Shown here piece by piece: positions 8,087 to 17,271 of a DNA stretch of 64,000 nucleotides (position 1 is its first letter; each line of letters starts with the position of its first letter). The notes under the pieces are model-generated. The model was given only the letters and a program-made list of their open reading frames with translations, was not told the origin of the DNA and did not search any database. This DNA comes from Pseudomonadota bacterium (GTDB lineage: Bacteria; Desulfobacterota; Desulfobacteria; Desulfobacterales; Desulfobacteraceae). A program made the translations under genes and the position numbers. The stretch lies in the NCBI GenBank assembly GCA_018821535.1, contig JAHJLV010000016.1:52010-116009 (forward strand), read 5' to 3'.

Positions 8087-8946
8087 GGCGCATCCTTTAA
8101 AACCTTTCTTACAGCTTCAGGGATTTTGGCAATAATTTGCGCAATCTGGGTGGCGGGTGTGGGGCAGGCTGCAAGACCTGCCAGGCGGTTGATTTTTGCA
8201 CCGGCAAGGGCAGCGTCCGGAATGTCCATGCCGACAGAGATCAGGGCTGACACAATTCCCGTGAGCGTATCTCCAGTGCCGCCAATGGCTTCCATGGCTT
8301 CTGTGGACGGCCCGTCAACCGAAGACAGCAACCCTGTCTGATCCATGATATAATCGGTGGCGCCTTTAACCAGCAGATATCTTGCAGCATTGTCATGCTG
8401 ATACGCCCTTTGGACCAGATCCGGCACTGTATTGTCAGTATGCAGGATAAACCCGCGGGTGTAAAAAGGATGGGGAGCATCCTCATCCGCCAGGAATGCC
8501 AGCTCCCCGGCATCGGGTGTGAACAGGTCATAGTCAGCGGCCTGGCCGCTCATCTTGGCGGCATACATGAATCCCGCATCTGCAATCATGACAGGCCTGT
8601 TTTCAAGGTCTGTCAATTTAAACAGAACCCGGTTGTGCCAGTCCACATCCGGCTGCAGATAATGGAAGACAATGGTCTCAATGCCGGATAATGCATGGTC
8701 ATGGACAAGGTGATGATAAATTTTCCGGCTGCCGCTGCCAAGACCGATATCCCCGGCCAGAAACGCCGTTATTTCGGATTTTCCAAATATCGAAAGGGTC
8801 TGGAAAGCCGCACCGATCAGGGCGGATGTGCCCCGGTTCACCGGAATGTGCTGCCCGTTGATCACCACCTGGTCACCGCTCAGACAAACCTGGCCAACCG
8901 TCAGATCAAATGTCAGATCCGGGACGGTTCCTACAACAGCAAGCAT
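8083..8946 (-). CDS. Stand-alone YjeF-C / NAD(P)H-hydrate dehydratase-like protein
   Basis: 287 residues with the ribokinase-like fold of the ADP-dependent NAD(P)HX dehydratase family (Carb_kinase). Diagnostic stretches are DAGFMYAAK (123-131, usually DADALN), TPDAGELAFL (143-152, usually TPHPGE), KGATD (194-198) and the catalytic loop GGTGDTLTG (222-230) with Asp226. There is no YjeF-N epimerase domain and the N-terminus is diverged. It overlaps the DUF3343 gene by 16 bases, inside a YedE/TusA sulfur-selenium cassette. That context is odd for a metabolite-repair enzyme and suggests recruitment to another phosphoryl- or nucleotide-dependent job. True NAD(P)HX repair remains possible. Confidence 0.75.
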   Translation of the reverse strand: MLAVVGTVPDLTFDLTVGQVCLSGDQVVINGQHIPVNRGTSALIGAAFQTLSIFGKSEITAFLAGDIGLGSGSRKIYHHLVHDHALSGIETIVFHYLQPDVDWHNRVLFKLTDLENRPVMIADAGFMYAAKMSGQAADYDLFTPDAGELAFLADEDAPHPFYTRGFILHTDNTVPDLVQRAYQHDNAARYLLVKGATDYIMDQTGLLSSVDGPSTEAMEAIGGTGDTLTGIVSALISVGMDIPDAALAGAKINRLAGLAACPTPATQIAQIIAKIPEAVRKVLKDAP

Positions 8947-9488
8947 TGTTTGTGCATCTCCTCAAAGGCCAGACCCAGAGCATATCCGCACAGCGTATGT
9001 CCGATATCCAGGGGCCGGGGTGATTCCGAAAGTGTTTTACCGACCATTTCAGCGGCAAGATACGGCACATCCGGACATCCGCCGCCGGAGATATTAACGA
9101 TGCTCCGGGTCTTTTTTTCAATGGTCAGTTTCATATTGGCAGCCCTCACCATGAGAAAATCCCCAAAATCCTTAATCTGGAACAGATCAACCGGTTTCAG
9201 AAGCGGGCCGGTTACCGGAACCACCTGCAGGGGTTTGATATCAAATCCTTCCAGAAGCCGGAGGATGTTGAGCTGTTCAATCAGGGGAAATTCCACCACC
9301 AGATCACAGCCGGTCTGTATCTCCGGCGGCGGACCCATGACCCGGATATCCCATCCTTCTGATCTGAGACGCTTTTCCGCCTGGATCACGTCACTTGTGT
9401 GTTCAAACACCAGAATCCCGAGGCCTGCCCGGGATCCTGATTCATGACGGGGGATATCCTTTTTTTTAAATAAACTGAAGTTAAACAA
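8931..9488 (-). CDS. DUF3343-type putative Se/S carrier with extra C-terminal domain
   Basis: 185 residues from a TTG codon with AGGA about ten bases upstream; no ATG is available. Residues about 22-90 match the DUF3343 putative Se/S-carrier fold (ILVFEHTSDVIQAEKRLRSEG and the MGPPPEIQTGCDLVVEF segment with Cys61). The family is usually about 80 residues. Here a further 75 residues carry ISGGGCPDVPYLA (Cys138) and HTLCGYALGLAFEE, which look like a second small domain. The protein lies between the TusA-like carrier and the YjeF-C-like protein, so it may receive or pass on sulfur or selenium. Function inferred. Confidence 0.7.
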   Translation of the reverse strand: MFNFSLFKKKDIPRHESGSRAGLGILVFEHTSDVIQAEKRLRSEGWDIRVMGPPPEIQTGCDLVVEFPLIEQLNILRLLEGFDIKPLQVVPVTGPLLKPVDLFQIKDFGDFLMVRAANMKLTIEKKTRSIVNISGGGCPDVPYLAAEMVGKTLSESPRPLDIGHTLCGYALGLAFEEMHKQCLLL

Positions 9489-9508
9489 AAATTCTGTGTC
9501 CTGAAAGT

Positions 9509-9727
9509 TTAATTCCGGGTAATGGTCAGCCGGTATTCATCGTCTTTCCGGTTGATATCCTTTACCGTGCAGTTTTTGCTTTCCGCTGCCCGGGATACAT
9601 TTTCCATGGATGCATCCGTATCCACCAGAACAATGAGTTCTCTGTCGGCAGATGTTTTGATCGCGTTCATGAACATGAGTACCGGCTGAGGGCAGGAAAG
9701 CCCTCTTGCATCGACTGTGGTTGCCAT
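9509..9727 (-). CDS. TusA-family sulfur carrier protein
   Basis: 72 residues starting at the ATG at 9727 behind AAGGAGG; a longer reading to 9790 runs into the YedE gene and is rejected. The SirA/TusA fold is evident: VDARGLSCPQPV with the carrier cysteine at residue 12, then LVDTDASMENVSRAAES. It would carry persulfide (or selenide) as a protein-bound cysteine. It follows the YedE-type transporter by 16 bases, the same pairing as yedE-yedF in other bacteria. Confidence 0.92.
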   Translation of the reverse strand: MATTVDARGLSCPQPVLMFMNAIKTSADRELIVLVDTDASMENVSRAAESKNCTVKDINRKDDEYRLTITRN

Positions 9728-9743
9728 AATATATTTATCCTCC

Positions 9744-10829
9744 TTATGCTGTTTTCCGCATGGTAAATCCGATGAACAGACAAACGACAAAACCAGTCAC
9801 CACTGCGGCGATGCCATGGGGGCCCACGCCTGCCGGGGAACTGGCCAGCCCGAAATTATGGGCAAATCCGGCACCCACGATCATCCCGAAAACAAAGACC
9901 GCGGCATCGCCATCGCCTTCACCGGCCAGAAAAAGCTGACGGCCCGGGCATCCGCCAGCAAGCGCAAAGGCAAGACCGGCCAGGGCCATGCCGATAAAAT
10001 TCCAGATATGCACATTATGGGCAACCGGCTGTTTTTCAAACCCCAGGTTAAATTGGGCAAAGATCAGATTCATGACAAAGGCTGCCACAACCAGAGCAAT
10101 TACACCGGAAATCAGGTGGAGCTGCCTGAACAAAATCAGATCCCGAAAGGCTCCCATGGTGCAGAACCGGCTTCTCTGGGCGATAAAACCAATGATCAGT
10201 CCGGCAATGAGTGCAATAAACAACGGCGCATGCATGGCTCCGGGCCCTTTGATACTGTAGAAGAGGATTCCGCTCTGGGGCTGCTGATCCATCTGGGGGA
10301 AAATAAACATCAGGATTAAAAAACCTGCCATCACCAGCGGCATGAGCAGGCCGGCGGAAAAATGGGTTTTCTGGGTCCGCCCCAGATTATACCCGTTTTT
10401 TAAAAACAACGTGCCGATCCATATGCCGGTGATCAGTCCTGCCAGCCCGAGAATCGCATTCAGATCTCCGCCGCTGAGCCGAAGCAGCGCCCGCCAAGGG
10501 CATCCCAGAAAAACAAGGGCACCGATCATGGCAAACACCCCGAGAATAAACCGGACAAAAGGTGCAGATCCGGTTCTGGCCCGATAATCCTTAAACAGCA
10601 GGGCAGCGGCCAGAGCGCCCAGCACAAATCCGATGATTTCCGGTCTTAAATACTGCACCACTGCAGCCCGGTGAAATCCAAGTGCACCGCTGATATCCCG
10701 TTCAAAGCAGGCCACGCAAATGCCCATATTGCCGGGATTCCCTAATTTTTGAAGCAACGGTGCCAGGATACCGATCACTGCGCCGACAACAATGATCCCG
10801 GTCCGGGTACCAAAAAAATTTTTTGTCAT
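9744..10829 (-). CDS. YedE/YeeE-family sulfur or selenium transport membrane protein
   Basis: 361 residues with about ten membrane segments. The two YeeE/YedE half-motifs are present: FLGCPWRALLRLSGGD near residue 108 and GGCPGRQLFLAGEGDGDA near 290, each with the conserved channel cysteine, plus RSRFCTMGAFRDL around 220. Close relatives (YeeE) import thiosulfate, and the YedE group is tied to selenium metabolism by phylogenetic co-occurrence. It is the first gene of the five-gene cassette and has GGAGGATGG before the ATG. The exact substrate cannot be told from sequence. Confidence 0.88.
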   Translation of the reverse strand: MTKNFFGTRTGIIVVGAVIGILAPLLQKLGNPGNMGICVACFERDISGALGFHRAAVVQYLRPEIIGFVLGALAAALLFKDYRARTGSAPFVRFILGVFAMIGALVFLGCPWRALLRLSGGDLNAILGLAGLITGIWIGTLFLKNGYNLGRTQKTHFSAGLLMPLVMAGFLILMFIFPQMDQQPQSGILFYSIKGPGAMHAPLFIALIAGLIIGFIAQRSRFCTMGAFRDLILFRQLHLISGVIALVVAAFVMNLIFAQFNLGFEKQPVAHNVHIWNFIGMALAGLAFALAGGCPGRQLFLAGEGDGDAAVFVFGMIVGAGFAHNFGLASSPAGVGPHGIAAVVTGFVVCLFIGFTMRKTA

Positions 10830-10880
10830 GAATCCATCCTCCCTAAACAGTTTCTTTTGTTAATAAGACTCTGGGAAAAA

Positions 10881-10910
10881 TCTATAGGAGATGGGGTGTG
10901 TCCAGGTCAA
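10881..10910 (-). promoter_or_regulatory. Candidate promoter of the YedE cassette
   Basis: On the minus strand TTGACC (10910-10905), an 18-base spacer and TATAGA (10886-10881) lie about 50 bases upstream of the YedE start. The match is reasonable but not perfect. The rest of 10830-11123 holds no gene, only this and the divergent promoter of the penicillin-binding protein. Confidence 0.45.
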
Positions 10911-11050
10911 ATCGATAGTTCTGATGCGATTTTAAAAGACAATAGAGTATTTCAATACCCTGAGCTGATTCTCGTTGGATTTTATTACACAATGCACAGG
11001 GTTACATCAGAACCATCAAGTTTCTGATATTTTTTCATTGGGTTTAAGTA

Positions 11051-11079
11051 TTGCCATATGACAAGTTATTTGATAATAA
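11051..11079 (+). promoter_or_regulatory. Candidate promoter of the PBP1A gene
   Basis: TTGCCA (11051-11056), a 17-base spacer and TAATAA (11074-11079); the overlapping GATAAT at 11072 is an alternative -10. It stands about 45 bases upstream of the ATG at 11124. Both boxes are imperfect. Confidence 0.4.
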
Positions 11080-11123
11080 CCACCTAAAAAAATAATAAAT
11101 TTTGAAATATTCCCCAAGGTGAT

Positions 11124-13529
11124 ATGGACAAAAGAAAAACAAAATCCCAGGTGCTCAAAAACAGAAGCCGGAAAAAAGGAACAAACCTGCTGCTTTCAAT
11201 TATAAAATGGTTCCTGATCATCATTTTGATCACTGGCCTGGCAGGGGTTGCAGGAATGACAGGAATCTATTTTTACCTGAGCCGGGATTTGCCGAAGATA
11301 AACTCCATGGAGGACTATCGGCCGTCCACCGTCACCAGTGTTTTTTCCGATGATGGAAGAAAAATAGGAGAATTTTACGAAGAAAGAAGAATTGTCATTC
11401 CGCTTTCCGATATGCCCAAAAACCTGATCAATGCCTTTGTTGCCGCGGAAGATTCACGGTTCCGGGAACACCCCGGCATTGATATTCTGTCTATTTTAAG
11501 AGCATTTTTTAAAAATTTCAAAGCCGGTACCATTGTTCAGGGCGGTTCCACCATTACCCAGCAGGTGACCAAATCCTTTTTGCTGACCCCGGAAAGAACC
11601 TATAAAAGAAAACTTAAGGAAGCCATTTTAGCCTACCGGATTGAAAAAAAATTTACCAAGGATGAAATTTTATATCTGTATTTAAACCAGATCTATCTTG
11701 GGCACGGTGCCCACGGTGTTGAATCTGCCGCAGAAAATTATTTCGGCAAGCACACCAAAGACCTGAACCTTGCTGAATGTTCCATGCTGGCAGGTCTGCC
11801 CCAGGCTCCCAGCCGGTATTCGCCCTTCAGATTCCCGGACCGTGCAAAACAGCGCCAGATTTATGTACTCAACCGGATGAAAGATGACGGCCTGATCTCC
11901 AACCTTGAGGCCACAGAAGCCATCAATCTGAAGCTGGATATCAAGCCCAGAAAAAACTGGTTTATCGAACGGGTACCCTTCTATACAGAACATGTCCGCC
12001 GGTATGTGGAAAAAAATTACGGCAAGGATGCCCTTTACAAACAAGGGCTTCAAATCCATACCGCTGTTAATATCGAACTGCAGAAGATGGCGCGTGACGC
12101 GGTGAACAAAGGGCTGACCGAGCTTGACCGAAGAACCGGATACCGGGGCCCTGAAAAAAACATTCCCGCCCTCCAGATAGAAAATTTTAGCAACCAGGTT
12201 TCAGAAGAAATTAATTCCCATCCTTTGAATAAAAGCGATGTATATCAGGCGGTTGTACTGGACATAGATGATGAAAACGGCATTACCCGTGTCCGGGTGG
12301 GCGATGCCCACGGTATTATCAAGGTTGAAACCATGACATGGGCCAGAACGCCCGATCCTGACGTAGCTTATTATGAAAACAGCGTCAAACACCCATCCCA
12401 GGTATTCAAACGGGGGGATATCATCAAGGCTAGGCTGGTGGACGAAGCAGCCCAGGACAATACATACGAATTCACACTGGAACAGGAGCCGATTGCCCAG
12501 AGTGCACTGTTGAGCATTGAGGCTGAGACCGGGCACGTAAAAGCCATGATCGGCGGCCGGGATTACCGCGACAGCCAGTTCAACCGGGCCTACCAGTCCA
12601 GACGGCAGCCGGGCAGTGCGTTCAAACCTGTCATTTATGCCGCTGCTCTTGATAAAGGGTACACAGCAGCAAGTGTGATCATCGACTCTCCTGTGGTCTA
12701 TGAAGATACGGAACGTGATTTTGTATGGAAACCCAAAAATTACAAGGAACAATTTTTCGGTCCCACCCTGTTCCGGGAAGCCCTTGTAAAATCAAGAAAT
12801 ATTGTCACCATCAAAATCCTTAAAGATATCGGCATAGACTATGTTATCGACTACTCCAGAAGAATGGGGATTTCTTCAGATATCAGCAGGGATCTGTCCA
12901 TTGCTTTGGGGTCTTCGGGCCTTTCCCTGCTTGAAATCGTCAATGCCTATTCTGTTTTTTCAAATCTGGGATATCTGATTGAACCGGTCTTTATCACAAA
13001 AATTTATGACCGGGACGGAAATGAGCTGGAAACCTCCAGACTGGTCCGCAAAAAAGTCATTGATATGACAACAGCCTATATCATGACCAATATTCTTGAA
13101 AGTGTTGTAAAAGAAGGCACCGGATGGCGGCTCAAGGAACTGAACCGACCGGTGGCAGGGAAAACCGGCACCACCAACAATCTGTTCGATGCCTGGTTTT
13201 TGGGATATACTCCCCGCTACACTACCGGCGTCTGGGTGGGTCTTGACCAGGAAGCGCCCATGGGAAAAGGGGAAACCGGTTCCAGAACCGCAAGCCCCAT
13301 CTGGCTCGACTTCATGAAAAATGCGCTTGAAGGGAAACCCGTAAGAACCTTTAATGTCCCGGAAGGTATCGTGTTCGCCAAAATTGACGCAAAAACCGGT
13401 CTTCTTCCCATAGAGGAATCAGAAAAAACCATATTTGAATGTTTCAAGGAAGGCACTGTTCCGACAGAATACACGCAGAAATCTGATACTGCCTCAGACA
13501 CAGAAGATCTTTTCAAAGAAGGCATTTAA
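11124..13529 (+). CDS. Penicillin-binding protein 1A (transglycosylase/transpeptidase)
   Basis: 801-residue class A PBP that polymerises and cross-links peptidoglycan in the periplasm. A basic tail is followed by one membrane anchor (about 22-52). The GT51 domain carries the catalytic Glu in AAEDSRF (Glu109), GGSTITQQ (140-147) and YLNQIYLGHGAHG. The transpeptidase domain has the nucleophile in PGSAFKP (Ser498, Lys501), an SRN motif and KTGTT (Lys680). An OB-like insert lies between the domains, as in the PBP1A (mrcA/ponA) group. The length fits the family. Single gene, convergent with ackA with only three bases between stops. Confidence 0.95.
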   Translation: MDKRKTKSQVLKNRSRKKGTNLLLSIIKWFLIIILITGLAGVAGMTGIYFYLSRDLPKINSMEDYRPSTVTSVFSDDGRKIGEFYEERRIVIPLSDMPKNLINAFVAAEDSRFREHPGIDILSILRAFFKNFKAGTIVQGGSTITQQVTKSFLLTPERTYKRKLKEAILAYRIEKKFTKDEILYLYLNQIYLGHGAHGVESAAENYFGKHTKDLNLAECSMLAGLPQAPSRYSPFRFPDRAKQRQIYVLNRMKDDGLISNLEATEAINLKLDIKPRKNWFIERVPFYTEHVRRYVEKNYGKDALYKQGLQIHTAVNIELQKMARDAVNKGLTELDRRTGYRGPEKNIPALQIENFSNQVSEEINSHPLNKSDVYQAVVLDIDDENGITRVRVGDAHGIIKVETMTWARTPDPDVAYYENSVKHPSQVFKRGDIIKARLVDEAAQDNTYEFTLEQEPIAQSALLSIEAETGHVKAMIGGRDYRDSQFNRAYQSRRQPGSAFKPVIYAAALDKGYTAASVIIDSPVVYEDTERDFVWKPKNYKEQFFGPTLFREALVKSRNIVTIKILKDIGIDYVIDYSRRMGISSDISRDLSIALGSSGLSLLEIVNAYSVFSNLGYLIEPVFITKIYDRDGNELETSRLVRKKVIDMTTAYIMTNILESVVKEGTGWRLKELNRPVAGKTGTTNNLFDAWFLGYTPRYTTGVWVGLDQEAPMGKGETGSRTASPIWLDFMKNALEGKPVRTFNVPEGIVFAKIDAKTGLLPIEESEKTIFECFKEGTVPTEYTQKSDTASDTEDLFKEGI

Positions 13530-13532
13530 GCG

Positions 13533-14702
13533 CTAACGCAACCTTGTTTTCTCAAAGGTCTGTTTTGCAATCTCCTTTTCTTCATCTGTCGGGATAACCA
13601 GAACCTGTGTTGTTGACCCCTTTTTTGAAATTACAGCGTTTCGGGAAATCACCTGCTGATTTTTTTGTTCATCCGGTGTTATCCCAAGCCAAGATAATTG
13701 GTCCATGATTCTTTTGCGGATGTCCGGAGAATATTCTCCGATTCCGGCAGTAAAGACAACAGCATCCACACCATCCAGCACAGACACATAGGCGCCGATA
13801 TATTTGATCACCCGGTGAACATAGACCTCCACAGCCACACTGGCACGCGGATCACCGTTTCGGGCTGCCGCAAGCACCTGCCGCATATCATTTGACTTTC
13901 CTGAAATTCCCAGAAGACCGCTTTTTTTATTCAGAATATCCTCGATTGCATCAAAGGGCAGTCCTGTCTGCCGGGCCATGAAAAACGGAACCGAAGGGTC
14001 CAGATCTCCGCATCGCGTTCCCATGACCAGTCCTTCCAGCGGGGTAAACCCCATGGAGGTCTCCACCACCTTTGCACCTTTGACCGCACTGATACTGGAC
14101 CCGCTTCCCAGATGGCAGATAATGGCCTTGAACTTTTCCGGCGGTTGATCTAAAAATGCCGCTGCCTCATGAAACACATATTTATGGGAACTGCCATGGA
14201 ATCCATACCTGCGGATTCCATGGGCAGTATAATATTCATAGGGAATGGCATATAAAAAGGCTTTGGGTTCAAGACTCTGGTGAAATGCTGTATCAAACAC
14301 CGCTACATGGGGGATGTCCGGCAGCAGATGCCGGGCAGCCCGTATCCCCTCAAGGTTGATCGGATTATGCAGTGGTGCCAGGGCAGAACACGCCTCAATG
14401 GCAGCGATAACATCCGAATCAATCACAGCGGGCGCCACAAATTTTTCACCCCCGTGGACCACCCGGTGACCCACGGCAGTTATCTCATCTAACGACGAGA
14501 TAACGCCGCTGTCAGCATCCATCAATGCCTGCACAGCCAGTTGTGCTGCCCGCCCGTGGCTGAAAACGCCATCCGGATCAAATTTTTTGATATTCAACGC
14601 ATCAAAAAAACCGGAAAAAAGCGGTTCCACGTGATCCTTGCCCATTTCAAACAACCGGAATTTAAAAGATGAGCTGCCGCAATTGATGACCAGAATCTTC
14701 AT
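13533..14702 (-). CDS. ackA: Acetate kinase
   Basis: 389 residues from the ATG at 14702 (MKILVINCGSSSFKF); a further in-frame ATG at 14717 overlaps the xsc stop but lacks a ribosome site. It interconverts acetyl phosphate plus ADP and acetate plus ATP. Acetokinase signatures are VINCGSSS, VGHRVVHGGEKF, FDTAFHQ, YGFHGSSHKY and LGSGSS. Directly downstream of xsc it would harvest the acetyl phosphate made from sulfoacetaldehyde as ATP, replacing the phosphotransacetylase usually paired with xsc in aerobes. Confidence 0.97.
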   Translation of the reverse strand: MKILVINCGSSSFKFRLFEMGKDHVEPLFSGFFDALNIKKFDPDGVFSHGRAAQLAVQALMDADSGVISSLDEITAVGHRVVHGGEKFVAPAVIDSDVIAAIEACSALAPLHNPINLEGIRAARHLLPDIPHVAVFDTAFHQSLEPKAFLYAIPYEYYTAHGIRRYGFHGSSHKYVFHEAAAFLDQPPEKFKAIICHLGSGSSISAVKGAKVVETSMGFTPLEGLVMGTRCGDLDPSVPFFMARQTGLPFDAIEDILNKKSGLLGISGKSNDMRQVLAAARNGDPRASVAVEVYVHRVIKYIGAYVSVLDGVDAVVFTAGIGEYSPDIRKRIMDQLSWLGITPDEQKNQQVISRNAVISKKGSTTQVLVIPTDEEKEIAKQTFEKTRLR

Positions 14703-14709
14703 AGACCCT

Positions 14710-16437
14710 TCATGCATTCAGATGTTTATATTTATCCAGATACCGCACCGGCATATTCAGGGCATCCCGCCTGAACGGTTCTGCCAGGACTTCCTCGCCG
14801 CCCTGGATAATGGCATTGATCACACAGGGCTGATTGGAAGCCACTGCATCTTTTATCACATCCCCCACCTGGCGGTAATCTTCAATGGTATATCCTTTTG
14901 CGCCCATATCCACGGCAATCTTTGCATAATCCGGATTTTCCCTGAGATTGGCGCCCACAAAACGGTTGTCATAATAATCGATCTGGTTTTTCTTTTCTGC
15001 ACCCCACTCAAAATTATTGGCCACAATGGCAATCACCGGAATATTCTCACGCACGGCGGTCATGACCTCTGCAATCCCGCTGATGCCGTAAGCGCCATCA
15101 CCCTGAAAAGCAAATACCGGTGAATCCGGACAGCCGATTTTTGCGCCCATGGCCGCTCCATAGGCAAAGCCACAATTTCCCCAGCTTAATGCGGAAATAT
15201 GCTGACGGATATTATTGAATTTCAGATACGCATTGCACATGGATGAATTATTTCCAATATCCGTTGCCACAATAGACCCTTTGGGCATGGCCTTTGCCAG
15301 CTCTTTTAAAAACCGTCTGGGGTGCATCAGTTTATTTTCAGAAGATGACCAGGTATCCAGTTCCGTATTCCATTCTTTGTTTTCATTTTCAACATCCGCT
15401 ATTCTTTGAGCATTGGGCCGTCTGGACGGATCCAGCGCCTGTATGGCAGACAAAAGATCTGCTGCATATTCCTTTGCATCTGCCTGGCTTGCCACATCCA
15501 CCCGTCTGGAAAGCCCCAGAACTTTCGGGTTGGCATCCACCTGAATGATTTTTGCCTTTTCCGGCCAATAGGTCATATCATACTGCGGCAGGGTGCCAAA
15601 AGGCCCTAACCGGCTGCCCAGTGCCAGAACCACATCTGCTTTCTTAATGACCCGCATGGCCGCTTTTGACCCGCAATACCCGATGGGACCGCAGGCAAGC
15701 GGATGATCACAGGGAAAGGTATCATTGTGCAGATAGGAATTGACCACCGGGGCTGTCAGATAATTGGCCAGGGCCACCACTTCCTTTAATGCATCTGCCT
15801 GGCTGACCCCGCCGCCGGACAGAATCACGGGATATTTTGCGGAAGCCAGCAGTTTTGCAGCTTCATGCAGGGCGGATTTTGATCCGCTGCCCACGGATAT
15901 TTTCATGGTGGTGTAAATTTCATCCTCACATACCCCGTAAAAATAATCCCTGGGAATATTCAGATGGGTGGGGCCGTTTTCCAGTTTGGCCATATAAAAA
16001 CACCGGCGGGCAAATTCAGCCATGCGCTCGGGACGATTTACCCGGACCTGATACACGGTCTGTTTTTCAAACATGGCCATCTGGTCCAGCTCCTGAAACC
16101 CGCCCGTGCCGATTCCCATGGAACCGGTTTCCGGGGCAATGGCCACCACCGGAGAATGCGCCCAGTATGCGGCGGTGAGCGCAGATACAAAATTGGCAGC
16201 CCCGGGCCCGTTCTGGGCAATACATGCCTGGGGTCTGCCCGTGACCCTGGCAAGCCCGTCTGCTGCATGGCAGGCAGCCTGTTCATGCGCCACCGGCACA
16301 AAACGGATACCTGCTGCAGGAAACAGATCCAATGCATCCATATAAGCTGAGCCCACTATCCCGAAAACCGTATCTACTCCTTCTGCAACCAGTGTCTCCA
16401 CAAGGGCTTCACTGGGTGTCATTTTTATTCTGGCCAT
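14710..16437 (-). CDS. xsc: Sulfoacetaldehyde acetyltransferase (Xsc)
   Basis: 575 residues from the ATG at 16437 with GGAGG eight bases upstream. This ThDP enzyme splits sulfoacetaldehyde with phosphate into acetyl phosphate and sulfite. The N-terminal part (MTPSEALVETLVAEGVD, IVGSAYMDALDLFP, ARVTGRPQACIAQNGPGAANF, AYWAHSPVV, GPTHLNIPRDYFYG) follows known Xsc proteins closely rather than acetolactate synthases. SYLHNDTFPCDHPLACGPIGY and FGTLPQYDM are also Xsc-like. The ThDP motif runs from GDGAYGISGIAEVM to ANNFEWGA. Followed at once by ackA. In a sulfite-respiring cell the released sulfite could serve as electron acceptor. Confidence 0.93.
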   Translation of the reverse strand: MARIKMTPSEALVETLVAEGVDTVFGIVGSAYMDALDLFPAAGIRFVPVAHEQAACHAADGLARVTGRPQACIAQNGPGAANFVSALTAAYWAHSPVVAIAPETGSMGIGTGGFQELDQMAMFEKQTVYQVRVNRPERMAEFARRCFYMAKLENGPTHLNIPRDYFYGVCEDEIYTTMKISVGSGSKSALHEAAKLLASAKYPVILSGGGVSQADALKEVVALANYLTAPVVNSYLHNDTFPCDHPLACGPIGYCGSKAAMRVIKKADVVLALGSRLGPFGTLPQYDMTYWPEKAKIIQVDANPKVLGLSRRVDVASQADAKEYAADLLSAIQALDPSRRPNAQRIADVENENKEWNTELDTWSSSENKLMHPRRFLKELAKAMPKGSIVATDIGNNSSMCNAYLKFNNIRQHISALSWGNCGFAYGAAMGAKIGCPDSPVFAFQGDGAYGISGIAEVMTAVRENIPVIAIVANNFEWGAEKKNQIDYYDNRFVGANLRENPDYAKIAVDMGAKGYTIEDYRQVGDVIKDAVASNQPCVINAIIQGGEEVLAEPFRRDALNMPVRYLDKYKHLNA

Positions 16438-16461
16438 GCTGTATTCCTCCAATATGTTTAT

Positions 16462-17271
16462 TTATAATAATTCTTTTTTAAACTGCCGGGTCATCAAATG
16501 TTCATACAACACCGGTGACAGGCGATGAAGATAATATCCAAGCTTTCCCATGAACGTGAGCACCAGGTTGGCTTTTTTGTGTTTCACCCCGTTCACAATC
16601 TGCTGCGCGACATTTTCCGCTGTATCCTCGGACCCGATCTTTGTCTGGGCATGGGTGGCAATACTGCCGTCTGCGCCCAGCGCTCTTTGCTGCAGATTGG
16701 TCCGGATAAACCCGGGACATACAATCATGACATGTACCCCGCAGGTGCGCATCTCGCATCGCAGGGACGTAAACAGCCCGTGCAGGGCATGCTTGCTTGC
16801 GCTGTACCCTGTCCTGCCGAGCAAGGGTGCAATCCCTGCCACAGATTCATTCACAATGATGCATCCTTTTTTTTCCATTAAAGACGGCAATGCTGCCTTG
16901 GTGCAGTACAACGATCCGAAAAAATTAACAGCCATGACTTTTTCAAACACAGAAACCCGGGTGTTTTTAAACAACCCTCTCTGGGTGATCCCGGCATTAT
17001 TGAACAGAACATCTATGCCGCTGAAGCGGTCTATTATTTTCTCAACCGTCTGTTCACATTCTTTTTGAATGGTCACATCACACATCAGGGCAAGCAGGTC
17101 CCATCCATTTTCCTTGAACTGGGCTTTGGCCCTTTCAAGTGCAGAGCCATCCATATCCACCATGGCGATCTTTGCCCCCTGCCCTGCAAATTCGCAGCAC
17201 ACAGCAAGCCCGATGCCACTGGCGCCCCCTGTGACCATCACCACCTTGTCTTTAAATGCCTGCGGACTCAT
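16462..17271 (-). CDS. Short-chain dehydrogenase/reductase
   Basis: 269-residue classical SDR. The cofactor loop is TGGASGIG (14-21), acidic MVDMD after beta-2 favours NAD(H), NNAG is at about 90-93, and the active site is YSASK with an upstream Ser in NESVAG. The C-terminus is extended and hydrophobic (KLGYYLHRLSPVLYEHL), as in some membrane-associated SDRs. It overlaps the transporter gene by 20 bases and precedes xsc by 24. It may oxidise an alcohol such as isethionate to sulfoacetaldehyde or reduce an aldehyde; the substrate is inferred only from the neighbours. Confidence 0.85.
   Translation of the reverse strand: MSPQAFKDKVVMVTGGASGIGLAVCCEFAGQGAKIAMVDMDGSALERAKAQFKENGWDLLALMCDVTIQKECEQTVEKIIDRFSGIDVLFNNAGITQRGLFKNTRVSVFEKVMAVNFFGSLYCTKAALPSLMEKKGCIIVNESVAGIAPLLGRTGYSASKHALHGLFTSLRCEMRTCGVHVMIVCPGFIRTNLQQRALGADGSIATHAQTKIGSEDTAENVAQQIVNGVKHKKANLVLTFMGKLGYYLHRLSPVLYEHLMTRQFKKELL

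Noticed and set aside
9717..10319. Plus-strand open frame of 200 codons
   Set aside because: Antisense to the YedE-type transporter, low-complexity composition and no homology pattern.
7856..10829. In-frame UGA selenocysteine codon in the YedE cassette
   Set aside because: All five frames end with no recognisable homologous continuation past the stop; no selenoprotein could be supported.
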